DNA of 64,000 nt from Paenibacillus harenae DSM 16969 (GTDB lineage Bacteria; Bacillota; Bacilli; Paenibacillales; Paenibacillaceae), in assembly GCF_000422465.1 (NCBI RefSeq), contig NZ_KE383842.1:1744611-1808610 (forward strand), read 5' to 3'. The notes beneath the pieces are model-generated. The model was given only the letters and a program-made list of their open reading frames with translations, ran no database searches and was not told where the DNA came from. Of the stretch, positions 17,613 through 26,404 are shown piece after piece. Position numbers and translations under genes: made by a program. Positions within the stretch are counted from its first letter, which is position 1; each line of letters starts with the position of its first letter.

Positions 17613-18566
17613 TTAATAAAGGCCGGATTGACCGAACCTCTTCGCCAAATAATTGCTTCCAAGCACGAGAATGACTCCGATGACCGCTTTAAATAATCCG
17701 ACTGCCGTACTGTAGCTGAACGCTCCTTGCGTGATTCCCATCATATACACATAGGTATCGAATACTTCCGCCACTTCGCGGTTAAGCGGGTTAAGCAGCA
17801 AATAGATTTGCTCGAAGCCGTTCTCGAGCACGTTGCCCATTCGCAGGATCAGCAGAATGATAATCGTGCTGCGGATCGAGGGCAGCGTAATATGCCAGAT
17901 TTGCCTCCAGCGGTTCGCTCCGTCCACGATAGCCGCCTCGTACTGCTCGACATCCACCGCGGCTAGCGCCGCGAGGAAAATAATCGTGCCCCAGCCGCAT
18001 TCCTTCCATATCGTCTGTAAAATAATGATCGGCCGGAACCAGTCGGGACTTGCGAGAAACTCGATTTTCTGGCCGGTGTATTTAAAGATCAGCTCGTTCA
18101 CCGGCCCGCCCTCCGTCGTCAGGAAGACGTAGGTCATGCTGGCTACAATCACCATCGATATAAAATGCGGCACATAGATCAGCGTCTGAACCGATCTTTT
18201 AAATACAGCCAGCCGCACTTCGTTCAGCAGAATCGCCAGGACGATCGGGGCCGGGAAGAAAAAGACCAAATTATATAATGAAAGCAGAAGCGTATTGCGG
18301 AGCAGCATAAAAAACTCGGGATTCGAGAAAAAAACCCGGAAATGCTCCACGCCCACCCATTCGCTTTTCCAGAAGCCGGTAAACGGCTGATAATTTTTGA
18401 AGGCCAGCAGAACACCCCACATCGGAACATATTTGAATAATAGGAAGTACAGCAGGCCGGGCAGCAGGAGCACATACAGCCACTTATCCTTCTTCAGCCT
18501 GCTCAGCACGCCGGGCCGGGATTTTAGAGATGGCCGGTTCGAGTTGGCGGCAGCAATCTGCTTCAT
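17613..18566 (-). CDS. Carbohydrate ABC importer permease (LplB-like)
   Basis: The 317-residue protein begins with a basic cytoplasmic tail, then KDKWLYVLLLPGLLYFLLFKYVPMWG, the signature opening of LplB-type permeases. It has six membrane segments and an EAA loop (VDVEQYEAAIVDGANRWRQIWHITLP). GGAGGTGATC is a near-perfect ribosome site. It is the first gene of the importer operon. The 180-bp region upstream holds two copies of the box also found before YetA, so both operons may be switched on together. Confidence 0.87.
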   Translation of the reverse strand: MKQIAAANSNRPSLKSRPGVLSRLKKDKWLYVLLLPGLLYFLLFKYVPMWGVLLAFKNYQPFTGFWKSEWVGVEHFRVFFSNPEFFMLLRNTLLLSLYNLVFFFPAPIVLAILLNEVRLAVFKRSVQTLIYVPHFISMVIVASMTYVFLTTEGGPVNELIFKYTGQKIEFLASPDWFRPIIILQTIWKECGWGTIIFLAALAAVDVEQYEAAIVDGANRWRQIWHITLPSIRSTIIILLILRMGNVLENGFEQIYLLLNPLNREVAEVFDTYVYMMGITQGAFSYSTAVGLFKAVIGVILVLGSNYLAKRFGQSGLY

Positions 18567-18641
18567 GTTCGATCACCTCCGGATACAATTGATGCCGCAT
18601 CAGCGGTATAGCCCTATTATGGGAACAGCGGCCGTTTTCCG

Positions 18642-18706
18642 GCAATTAGACATTTTTGCCCCGTGCTGTTGCGGCTTCCTCGGATGTCGCGCAATAATGT
18701 CCAAAT
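18642..18706 (-). promoter_or_regulatory. LplB operon promoter region with paired GACATT boxes
   Basis: On the minus strand, CAAAAATGTCTAATTG (18643-18658) abuts a possible TTGCCG -35, with CATAAT 18 bases on. A second box at 18692-18705 reads CAATAATGTCCAAA on the plus strand, in the opposite orientation. These match the boxes at 12396-12444. Confidence 0.45.
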
Positions 18707-18813
18707 CCGGCAAAAATATCGCAAGCAAAAAACCGCCCCAAGAAGAGAGCACTGCAAAAGACTTCCTTTTGAGTAACAGTGAGCTTCAAATTGGAAATGT
18801 AATTGAGAATACT

Positions 18814-18854
18814 AAAAAAGCAGCTCGTTCCTCATCCGAGGGCGGGCTGCTTTT
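18814..18854 (-). terminator. Transposase terminator inside the IS
   Basis: AAAAGCAGCC pairs with GCTGCTTTTTT on the minus strand, with an inner CCTCGGATGAGG hairpin. It overlaps the last codons of the transposase. Confidence 0.65.
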
Positions 18855-20328
18855 GCTCGACTAGCTTTACCATTCGTTTCACATTCACAACAAACGCGGT
18901 GAGATACGTCTGTATTCGCATGCGAAATAGACCCCGGTATTTGGCTGTTGCCATACCGTGAAACCTCTTCATCTCTGCATTTTTGTGTTCAATAATCGGT
19001 CTGCGCTTAATACGCTCTTTAAATGTATCGCTAAGCTCAAACTCGATCTGCTCCTTGAAGTGCTCCGCAATAATGCGAATCGAGTATGTCTTGCTTTTTG
19101 AGTTTGGTTTGTAACAGCCTTCGCTCAGCGGACAAGTCTTGCACTTCTCAACATCAAAATAAAACACAAGGGAGCGGCTCTTTCCGCTCTGTTTACTTCC
19201 TTGCATTGCTTTCCGAGTACTATGCTGACCAGCAGGGCATATCACAAAATCCGCATCTTTGTTGTATTCAAACCCTCCTTGACGCTCGCCTCCATGATGA
19301 ACAACAGGGTTTAGCGGAACGACAGGCTGAATCGATTCTTCTTTCATCTCCGCTAGATTATCTTTGCCAGAATAAGCTGTATCTGCAATGATTTCCGTTA
19401 CCGTAATTCCGTTTGCTCGCGTCTGTGACAACAGCAAGGGTAGTTGTTTTCCATCATCGTTGCTGCCTGGCGTGACTACGACCGCTGTAATAATCTCTTC
19501 TTCCGACATAGCTAAATGCTCTTTATATCCAAAGAAGGATTTGGTTTGGCTTTTCCAAGCGAATCGTGCGTCTGGATCAATGGCGGAAAGAATGCCTTTA
19601 TGGGATAGCAGTCGCTCGTCTGCTACGATTTGTTTAGCGATTTGAACCTTGTCGCTAATTGCTCCTTCATGATCGGGCAGCAGTTCCTCTACGGTTTCAC
19701 CCAATTTAGCCAAGTAATGTAGCATGATCTGCGCTGCGTCTTCTTGCTCACTTTTTACTCGTGGTAGGGCTGGAAGCTTCTTTTCCAGCTTCGGATGCCG
19801 TTTCACAACCGCTCGCAGAAGACGTTTGGCAGCATCCCGTAACACGTCCAAAGGACGCTGCTTTTGACTTCCGGCTTGGGTATGAGTGGCATCTAAAATA
19901 ATTGTTTTACTCTTAATGAGTCCTTTCTCCACACATTGACTCACCACTTGCTTCAACACGTCTTCCACTTGGCTTGCCCCAAGTCGATGATTCCGAAAAC
20001 GCGATAATTGAGAGGCATCCGGCAAAGGGTCTTCCGGATTAATACCAAGAAACCACTTGTAGGCTAGATTCACTTGAGCTTCCTGTACGATACGCTCATC
20101 CGAAAGGTTGTAAAGGATCTGCAAAAAGAGAAGACGAAATAGCAGTTCAGGCTCATTAGCCGGTCTGCCGTAGTATTTGCAATAGCTGTTTTCGACCAAC
20201 TCATGGATAAAGCTGAAATCTACAATGCAATGAATCTTTCGCAACAAATGTTCTTCAGGAACAAGATTATATAATTCCGCATGGAATGATGTAGTTAATT
20301 GTCTACCGGCGTGTAACAACAGACTCAT
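18832..20328 (-). CDS. IS1182-family transposase
   Basis: The 498-residue protein is full length for the family. It has the N-terminal LVPEEHLLRKIHCIVDFSFI region, YCKYYGRPANEPELLFRLLF, the first catalytic aspartate in TIILDATHTQAGS, the second in EIIADTAYSGKDN, a C-x2-C-type cluster (CKTCPLSEGCY), and RPIIEHKNAEMKRFHGM with the final catalytic glutamate. The frame is intact and both element ends are present, so it may be active. It catalyses DDE-type cut or copy of its own element. It lies in the reverse of the plus-strand numbering but in the same direction as the operon it landed behind. Confidence 0.92.
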   Translation of the reverse strand: MSLLLHAGRQLTTSFHAELYNLVPEEHLLRKIHCIVDFSFIHELVENSYCKYYGRPANEPELLFRLLFLQILYNLSDERIVQEAQVNLAYKWFLGINPEDPLPDASQLSRFRNHRLGASQVEDVLKQVVSQCVEKGLIKSKTIILDATHTQAGSQKQRPLDVLRDAAKRLLRAVVKRHPKLEKKLPALPRVKSEQEDAAQIMLHYLAKLGETVEELLPDHEGAISDKVQIAKQIVADERLLSHKGILSAIDPDARFAWKSQTKSFFGYKEHLAMSEEEIITAVVVTPGSNDDGKQLPLLLSQTRANGITVTEIIADTAYSGKDNLAEMKEESIQPVVPLNPVVHHGGERQGGFEYNKDADFVICPAGQHSTRKAMQGSKQSGKSRSLVFYFDVEKCKTCPLSEGCYKPNSKSKTYSIRIIAEHFKEQIEFELSDTFKERIKRRPIIEHKNAEMKRFHGMATAKYRGLFRMRIQTYLTAFVVNVKRMVKLVEQKQPALG

Positions 20329-20490
20329 CTCGCTTTTACTTTTCTTCCATTATACAACAAGCCCAGCACCGACAGGGTACTGGGCTCCATTTTACAGAAA
20401 CTGTATTCGTTTTGGAGGGCTCTCCAAGAAAGGGCGGTTAATTGTACGGCTACGGATAAATCAGCCGTCGAGATTTCGATATTACGAACG

Positions 20491-21378
20491 TTATCCTTTC
20501 AATCCCGAGCTGGTAATTCCTTCCACAAACCACTTCTGGCAAATGACGACAACGATAAGTAAAGGAATTAAAGCCGACACGGAGGCTGCCATTGACAGAA
20601 CGTAGTCGGTTCCAAACTCCTCTACATAGCTGGTAAGTCCGAGCGGAATCGTATAGAGAGCTTTATCCCTAAGGAAAATCAACGGTTGTTCGTAATCATT
20701 CCAGTGCCACGTAAAAGTAAGGATTAATAAGGTCATGAGTGCAGGCTTGGTAAGCGGCAAACAAATTTGCCAAAATGTACGCCAATAACCAGCTCCGTCG
20801 ACTTTGGCCGCCTCCAGCAATTCTCCGGGGAGGGTACTGAAAAACTGCCGCATAAGAAACGTTCCGAATACGGTAAACATTCCGGGCAAGATCAACGAGT
20901 AGTGCGTATTAATCAATTTCATCGTATCGAATAAAATAAACCGCGGGACCAGCAGCACCTGACTCGGAATCATCATCGTGGACAAATAAAGCAAAAACAA
21001 AAAATTGCGGCCTTTGAACTGCAAACGAGCAAAGGCGAAACCGGCCATGGCGCTTGTAAACAAATTGCCTGCTACCGTTAATACGGTAATCTTCAGTGAA
21101 TTGAAGTAATAAATGTAGAATGGATTAGCTCCCGTCCACACTTTCTTATAGTTATCCAGATTCCATTGTGTCGGAATCCACTGAATCGGGTAATCGAATA
21201 CCTCCCCGTTCACTTTAAACGAAGTCGAGATCATCCAGAGAAAAGGGATAATCATTACCAATGCGAATAAGCCCATTAAGATGCTGACGAATACCTTCAT
21301 GGTGAAGGAAACAGATTTGCTTCTTATACGTTTATTGATAAAGTTAGCCGTTTTTTCCATTTTATTTGTGGCCTCCAT
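20491..21378 (-). CDS. Carbohydrate ABC importer permease (MalG/AraQ-like)
   Basis: This 295-residue protein has six membrane segments, a first segment LMGLFALVMIIPFLWMISTSFK, and the EAA loop LPGELLEAAKVDGAGYWRTFWQICLP. It ends EGITSSGLKG. AAGGAGAGGG precedes the ATG. It is the last gene of the operon binding protein, lyase, permease, permease. Its transcription terminator about 50 bp downstream is interrupted by the IS1182-type element, so read-through into the element is possible. The operon has no ATPase gene. Confidence 0.87.
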   Translation of the reverse strand: MEATNKMEKTANFINKRIRSKSVSFTMKVFVSILMGLFALVMIIPFLWMISTSFKVNGEVFDYPIQWIPTQWNLDNYKKVWTGANPFYIYYFNSLKITVLTVAGNLFTSAMAGFAFARLQFKGRNFLFLLYLSTMMIPSQVLLVPRFILFDTMKLINTHYSLILPGMFTVFGTFLMRQFFSTLPGELLEAAKVDGAGYWRTFWQICLPLTKPALMTLLILTFTWHWNDYEQPLIFLRDKALYTIPLGLTSYVEEFGTDYVLSMAASVSALIPLLIVVVICQKWFVEGITSSGLKG

Positions 21379-21391
21379 AATTTCCCTCTCC

Positions 21392-22294
21392 TTAGAAATG
21401 TTGTTGCCATCTTTTTTGGAGCTGCCATTGAAGCATCGTTACGACGAAGATGACGGTAAACAGGATCCAGGAAACCGTTGCGGCGTAGCCCATTTTGTAA
21501 AAACGGAACGCGAGCAAATAGATGTGATAGGCCAGTACATAGGTTGAATCGATAGGACCTCCTTGCGTCATAACGGCAACTGGCCCGAACACCTGGAAAG
21601 ACCAAATGACCAGGGTGATAACAATAAGAAAAGTTGTAGGCGTGAGCATGGGTACCGTTATTTGCACAAGCTGCCTTAATTTAGATGCTCCGTCTATATC
21701 CGCAGCTTCATAAAGATCCTTGGAAATTCCCTGAAGACCAGCCAAATAAATAACCATCGCGTAACCAATTGTCACCCAGACCGACATCAGAATAATCGCA
21801 AATAAAGCATATTGAGGGCTTGACAACCAACCCGGAGGATTCGAAATGCCGATACTGCGAAGGAATCCGTTAATCGGACCTTCCTGTGCGTTATACATGA
21901 TGCTCCAAATGATCGAAACGGCAACAAGGCTGCTTACATAGGGCAAAAAAATCATGGTACGAAAAAGTTGTTTAAAGTAAACGTATTTATTCAGGACGAC
22001 TGCCAGCAAGAGACCAAGCAGCATCGAAACGGGAACGCTGACGATCGTAAAAATCGTGTTGTTGACTAATGATTTTAAAAACTTCGTATCATCCCCCAGT
22101 TCCTGAAAGTTGCCAAATCCAACCCAGCGAACCCCATCGAAACCTTTAAGATAATCCCAGTCCACAAATACCAGAAACAAGCTGAAGACGATCGGAAAAA
22201 ATACGAACAACAAGTATCCCGACATATTAGGCAATATAAACAAATAGCCGGCCATTTGTTCCCTGAATTTCGCATTGTGCCAAAGTTGTTTCAT
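21392..22294 (-). CDS. Carbohydrate ABC importer permease (MalF/UgpA-like)
   Basis: The 300-residue protein opens GYLFILPNMSGYLLFVFFPI, has six membrane segments, and shows the EAA loop ISKDLYEAADIDGASKLRQLVQITVP. GAGGAGG lies before the ATG. It is 43 bp after the lyase gene and 13 bp before its MalG-like partner. The two should form the channel for the oligosaccharide captured by the lipoprotein at 24856. The likely cargo is unsaturated oligosaccharide released by the family-8 lyase of the same operon, which is an inference from gene order. Confidence 0.87.
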   Translation of the reverse strand: MKQLWHNAKFREQMAGYLFILPNMSGYLLFVFFPIVFSLFLVFVDWDYLKGFDGVRWVGFGNFQELGDDTKFLKSLVNNTIFTIVSVPVSMLLGLLLAVVLNKYVYFKQLFRTMIFLPYVSSLVAVSIIWSIMYNAQEGPINGFLRSIGISNPPGWLSSPQYALFAIILMSVWVTIGYAMVIYLAGLQGISKDLYEAADIDGASKLRQLVQITVPMLTPTTFLIVITLVIWSFQVFGPVAVMTQGGPIDSTYVLAYHIYLLAFRFYKMGYAATVSWILFTVIFVVTMLQWQLQKRWQQHF

Positions 22295-22337
22295 CCCATG
22301 GCCTCCTCATCTACTTTACTTATACGGTACTCATAGG

Positions 22338-24776
22338 TTAACTGGGAATTTTGAACTTCACCTGGAACGTCTTTCCTTCCGAATCCGCGGTATGAACCGT
22401 GAAGCGGATGGTTGGAACCGTCTGTGTTACCGTAATGCCGGGGTCTGCGGAAATGACGGCGATTGCTTTTTGGGCAAGTTCGATCTCAATCGTTCCGTGA
22501 TTTGCACGAGTCGGGTCGGCTGCGGAAACGGTCAGTTCACCGTCCTTTTCCTTGATCATTACGGAGGCGACTTTGTTGCTGGTTATTCCGCCTGCCGTGG
22601 TTTTCTCGTTGTTCCAGAAAAAAGCGCTTGTGATACCGAGTTTTTTCTCGTTCACCGCATGAACGTCCGGTGAGTTCGCCAATATCCTGATATCCGGTTT
22701 GGAGGCATAATCCGCCGTTTGTTTTGCCGTTTTATTAGGCAGCGTTACGTATTGGTACGCGGCGTTGTCCGGGCTGATGCCGTGATCGAGCCGCAGCGTC
22801 AAATAATTGCGGGTAATCGGATTATCCGGCGACGGTTTCAGATTGACGTTCAGGTCACCCCATTTAGCCGTTCTGGCCAGACGCGAACCTTTAACGGTCC
22901 GTCCTCCTGGAAAATAGTATCCGATGTCGGAATTCGGAACATTTCCCGCCAGGTGAGCCCACGAAACATTGTTCATCGTTTCTTCCGATCCGAGCGAGGT
23001 AAGTTTGGCCTTTCCGTTTACGGTCAGCGCGTTATCTCCGGACGCATTCAACTTCCGATTGTCCACGATGGTTTCAACGGAGTAAGCCTCTTCATCGTCC
23101 AGCTGAATGCCGGATCCAAGCGAAACCACTTCGTCGTCGAAGAGAAACCACGATTTATTCCCTTTTAGCGAAGTGCCCGATGCCCCTGGCGCCGTGAGGC
23201 CCATTCCGACTACTCCGAATTGTCCGTCCGATACGCCGCCGACCCGATTATCCGAGTTCACGTGAACCGATTCATTGACGTTGACCGTTCTTGGTTTTGT
23301 ATCGACCGTAGTTCCGGGGAGCCGTTTATAATCAACGGTCGCCCAGAAATGATCGCTGTATTGTTCTTTATCTTCCGTATAGGTGTAGGTCATTCCCGAA
23401 CCGGAGTACCAACCTTTGCGCAATTCAAAATTGTTTTCGAAATTTGCGACTTTATCGGAGAACATGCTGATGCCGAAGCCAAATCCGGGACGCACATGCA
23501 CGGCACGGGCCATTCTGCTGAATATTTTGTTATAGAAGATGTCACCGCGGGAAGGGATCGCCGGATCCTTCACGATTTCACCCGCTCTCCAATTCATCTC
23601 GATGGAGGCATCGATATAAAATCCGCTGTCATTGCTGACCAGATATTTAACCAGGCTTATAAACTTTGCCGCATCCGCTTGCGGAGCGATTTGAGACAAA
23701 CGAATAAGGCTAGCGGTCACTTTATGTCCTGCCACGGAATCCTGGAAATTGTAGCGGGCTACTTCTCTGCCCCGGACCATATCCATCATTAAACCGGTTT
23801 TATACAACAATGGCTCGAAGGAATCATAGACCCAATTCCAAACATTGGCGCTCTTCGGATCGGTGACTTCCCAAGGGGTGTCTTTCAATAGATACATGAC
23901 ATCGGAAAGGTCTTTAAGGAGGGAGTTGCCATAACCGCCATTATAAGCGAATATGCCATGCTGTATAAAGGATCCGTCCGGATAGAAACCATCGCCATTG
24001 GTTGCGTATGCAAAAACGTTAAACCGGCCGTTTCGGCCATCGGTGACATCGCTCAAACCGTCGCGCGCCTGAATCATTTTATCGCTGCTTTCACCGGTAA
24101 TTCCGCGCAGGGCATGGACGATGGCGCGCCAAACCCGATTGGCGGCCATATATTTATATTCTTCGACAGAGCTATAGGAGACGGGGCTGTTATAATCGAT
24201 CGCGGCCGTCCAAGCGGCGATTTGTTCCGGGGACAAATCGTCGTACATCATCACCATGATTTCTCCGAGCCGCAGCGGAGATCCGATTTCAACATACCAC
24301 CATTGCGAAGTGCCGGGGCCGGGTTTGGCCGAATTGAAACGATTCGCGTTCAACCAGTCCAACGCTTCGATAATATCCGTCTTCAAGGCGTCGTCGTATT
24401 GAAGCGAGCTCCCGCGGGTTGTGTAAGCCAGAGCCAGTGCTTTGATCCGGTCATAGCTTTTAAAAATATAAGTTCTGGCGGAAAGTTCCGAGGAGCTTGC
24501 CGGCCATAGGCAATTGCAATCGATGCGGTCCGTTCCCCGTTGAAGTGAATCCCGGTAACCGATGGCCGTATCTTCGATCTGTCTGATTTTCGCGGCGATT
24601 TCCGGAGTCGCTGGATCATAGAGGGTTCCGCCTGTCAATACATCTTTCCATTTCTTCCGAAGTTCGTCATAGGCAGCCTCCGATTCTGCGGAAACGGTAA
24701 AAGCCGACGATACGAGGAGAGCCAGAACGATAAGGAAGGCAAAAGCTGGTTTAACGATATGGCGCACATTATTCAT
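22338..24776 (-). CDS. Secreted polysaccharide lyase family 8 (hyaluronate/chondroitin/xanthan lyase type)
   Basis: The 812-residue protein has a signal peptide (FAFLIVLALLVSSAFTVSA, cut near residue 30), an alpha/alpha-toroid with WWYVEIGSPLRL at 159-170, and the PL8 active site: N213 in MAANRVW, H273 and Y282 in GSFIQHGIFAYNGGYG, and arginines in MVRGREVARY. Central and C-terminal beta-sandwich domains follow. Such lyases cut uronic-acid polysaccharides by beta-elimination. I cannot tell hyaluronan, chondroitin or xanthan from the sequence. It has no lipobox or S-layer motif, so it should be released. It is encoded between the binding lipoprotein and the permeases, an arrangement that ties lyase to uptake. 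GGAGGATG precedes the start. Confidence 0.88.
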   Translation of the reverse strand: MNNVRHIVKPAFAFLIVLALLVSSAFTVSAESEAAYDELRKKWKDVLTGGTLYDPATPEIAAKIRQIEDTAIGYRDSLQRGTDRIDCNCLWPASSSELSARTYIFKSYDRIKALALAYTTRGSSLQYDDALKTDIIEALDWLNANRFNSAKPGPGTSQWWYVEIGSPLRLGEIMVMMYDDLSPEQIAAWTAAIDYNSPVSYSSVEEYKYMAANRVWRAIVHALRGITGESSDKMIQARDGLSDVTDGRNGRFNVFAYATNGDGFYPDGSFIQHGIFAYNGGYGNSLLKDLSDVMYLLKDTPWEVTDPKSANVWNWVYDSFEPLLYKTGLMMDMVRGREVARYNFQDSVAGHKVTASLIRLSQIAPQADAAKFISLVKYLVSNDSGFYIDASIEMNWRAGEIVKDPAIPSRGDIFYNKIFSRMARAVHVRPGFGFGISMFSDKVANFENNFELRKGWYSGSGMTYTYTEDKEQYSDHFWATVDYKRLPGTTVDTKPRTVNVNESVHVNSDNRVGGVSDGQFGVVGMGLTAPGASGTSLKGNKSWFLFDDEVVSLGSGIQLDDEEAYSVETIVDNRKLNASGDNALTVNGKAKLTSLGSEETMNNVSWAHLAGNVPNSDIGYYFPGGRTVKGSRLARTAKWGDLNVNLKPSPDNPITRNYLTLRLDHGISPDNAAYQYVTLPNKTAKQTADYASKPDIRILANSPDVHAVNEKKLGITSAFFWNNEKTTAGGITSNKVASVMIKEKDGELTVSAADPTRANHGTIEIELAQKAIAVISADPGITVTQTVPTIRFTVHTADSEGKTFQVKFKIPS

Positions 24777-24799
24777 CCTCCATTCGGTTTAGAATAGGT

Positions 24800-24834
24800 G
24801 TGGGTTGAGCAGTTACAAATACTGCTCAACCCAC
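24800..24834 (-). ncRNA. Long perfect hairpin between binding-protein and lyase genes
   Basis: GTGGGTTGAGCAGT and ACTGCTCAACCCAC are 14-bp perfect arms around a 7-base loop, 21 bases past the binding-protein stop. No T-run follows in the transcribed direction. It looks like a messenger-stabilising or attenuating structure that lets the binding protein be made in excess over downstream genes, as is known for other sugar importer operons. Confidence 0.55.
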
Positions 24835-24855
24835 TTTCACAACCCGGCCTGCCGG

Positions 24856-26214
24856 TTACTTTTTTGCTTTTTGAATCGCTTCGTCCGCACGTTTTTTCAT
24901 ATTTGCCAACGTCACATCAATCGATTGCACATCCAGCAAATACTTTTCCAATTCGTCTTTATAAATGGAATCTTTTAATTCCGTAGGAACCGGTACGTTA
25001 TATTGGGTAGGATAAATATAAGTTGCCGAAAGAATGGCGGTCAAAGAAGCCGTGTCAATCAGATGGCCGAAATCTCCGATCAACAGCTTGGCGATTTCTG
25101 CGCTGTCCGCTTTTTTGTTCGAAGGTATGCGTCCGCCAGGCACCATTTTTATGTTTCCGCCTTGAAGGTACCAGCTGACGAATTTCATAGCCGCTTCTTG
25201 ATTGGCACTGTTTTTATTAATCGAAATATAATCGCCGGTACCGCCCATCGGATTGACATTTCCGCCTTTTTCATATTGCGGCATCGGAGCAAATACGACC
25301 GGAAAATCATGCGGGAAGTTCTGCGTATCCTTGATATAACGAAGAAGATACAAACCTGCCGGCATCATGGCCACCTTTTCGTTCAGCAGCTCGTTTTGAA
25401 GCGACAGCTTGCCGACAGTTACGTCCGTGTATTTCGTCATTGCACCCGAATCTTCCAGCTCTTTTTCAATTTCCAAACCTTTCTTTAGAGCAGGGCTGTC
25501 AAAGTTGGACATTCCCTCGGGCGTCAAATAAGAGTCCTGCGGTTTGGAGCTTGCCAGCGTCATCTCCCCTAAAGTATGAATCGCGGGATCCGTCATCGTT
25601 CCTTTTCGGCTTCCGTTGGTCAACTTTTTGGCAAGCGCGGCAAAATCATCCCATGTCCAATCCGTCGGCACTGTCTCTCCTATTTCATCAAGCGCATTCT
25701 TGTTGATCATGACGACTGCTTTGCTGCGCGTTCCCGGCAGATAGTAGTACTTATCCTCGAATTTTTTGATGTCCGAGCTGCCGATGACTCCCTCAACGTC
25801 AAATCCCGCTTTCGAGATTAAATCGTCAAGCGGAGCCGCCATTCCGGCATCTACGCGTTTGGTCATCCTTTCATCGCCATAGGTGATAAAAATATCGGGA
25901 CCGTCGGTTGAAGATAAAAGAGCGGTTTCAAGTTTCAGGTTTCCGGCATCGTCGTTCACATAACGCTCATAGGTTACTTGAATATCCGGATTTTCCTGGT
26001 TCCAGCTGTCTACCACCTCTTGCGGACCGCTTTCCGCCGGGACGCCGCCCCATAGTTTAAGCTTGACGGGCTCTTTCGATTCGCCCTTGCTTTCTTCTTT
26101 TGGAACCGCAGAAGGCGTGTTCCCGGAGTTGGAGCTGTTTGCGCTACTGCAGCCCGCAACCAGTAAGGCCATAGATAATATGATGGCCAGTGTAAGAAAG
26201 GAAGCCTTTTTCAT
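24856..26214 (-). CDS. Extracellular sugar-binding lipoprotein of an ABC importer
   Basis: This 452-residue protein has a lipoprotein signal (ILSMALLVAGCSSANSS, lipobox LVAGC) and a family 1 solute-binding domain of UgpB/MalE type with LKLWGGVPAESGPQEVVDSW near the start. AGGAGGGG precedes the ATG. It is the first gene of a four-gene operon with the PL8 lyase and two permeases. The two-component pair at 26405-29756 lies directly upstream in the same direction and probably controls it. The ligand is presumably an unsaturated uronic-acid oligosaccharide. Confidence 0.87.
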   Translation of the reverse strand: MKKASFLTLAIILSMALLVAGCSSANSSNSGNTPSAVPKEESKGESKEPVKLKLWGGVPAESGPQEVVDSWNQENPDIQVTYERYVNDDAGNLKLETALLSSTDGPDIFITYGDERMTKRVDAGMAAPLDDLISKAGFDVEGVIGSSDIKKFEDKYYYLPGTRSKAVVMINKNALDEIGETVPTDWTWDDFAALAKKLTNGSRKGTMTDPAIHTLGEMTLASSKPQDSYLTPEGMSNFDSPALKKGLEIEKELEDSGAMTKYTDVTVGKLSLQNELLNEKVAMMPAGLYLLRYIKDTQNFPHDFPVVFAPMPQYEKGGNVNPMGGTGDYISINKNSANQEAAMKFVSWYLQGGNIKMVPGGRIPSNKKADSAEIAKLLIGDFGHLIDTASLTAILSATYIYPTQYNVPVPTELKDSIYKDELEKYLLDVQSIDVTLANMKKRADEAIQKAKK

Positions 26215-26404
26215 TGTTCCATCCCCTCCTCATTTTGAGTAATCTTTAAGATCACCTTCATCATAATGAATAGGCATCTAGAAGAAAATGGCGTAACCTT
26301 TCCGCCTTCTGCTGAATTCTTTTCTATTTCACCGGATGGATGGAGATATCGCTTCGAGCAGAAATGATTCTGGATAATTCTTTGTGAAGTTCAACCTTTT
26401 CTTC

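Larger units (their letters stand above)
18745..20424 (-). mobile_element. Complete IS1182-family insertion sequence, 1680 bp
   Basis: The ends are imperfect inverted repeats: GAGAGCACTGCAAAAG at 18745 against GAGAGCCCTCCAAAAC (reverse complement of 20409-20424), 13 of 16 matching. CAAGAA flanks both sides directly (18739-18744 and 20425-20430) as a 6-bp target duplication. The element holds one intact transposase gene. A hairpin near its right end (AGCCCAG/CTGGGCT, about 20362-20388) may block read-in. Confidence 0.8.
18725..20440 (-). terminator. Terminator of the lyase/importer operon, split by an IS1182-type element
   Basis: With the element and one copy of its duplication removed, the minus strand reads AACCGCCC TTTCTTG GGGCGGTTTTTTGC, a textbook terminator about 50 bp after the permease gene at 20491. 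One arm is at 20432-20439 and the other with its T-run at 18727-18738. The insertion separates the arms by about 1.7 kb, so it should no longer fold efficiently. Confidence 0.7.

Noticed and set aside
24800..24834. Terminator after the binding-protein gene
   Set aside because: The stem is strong but no T-run follows on the minus strand and the next gene belongs to the same operon; treated as a processing or stability hairpin.
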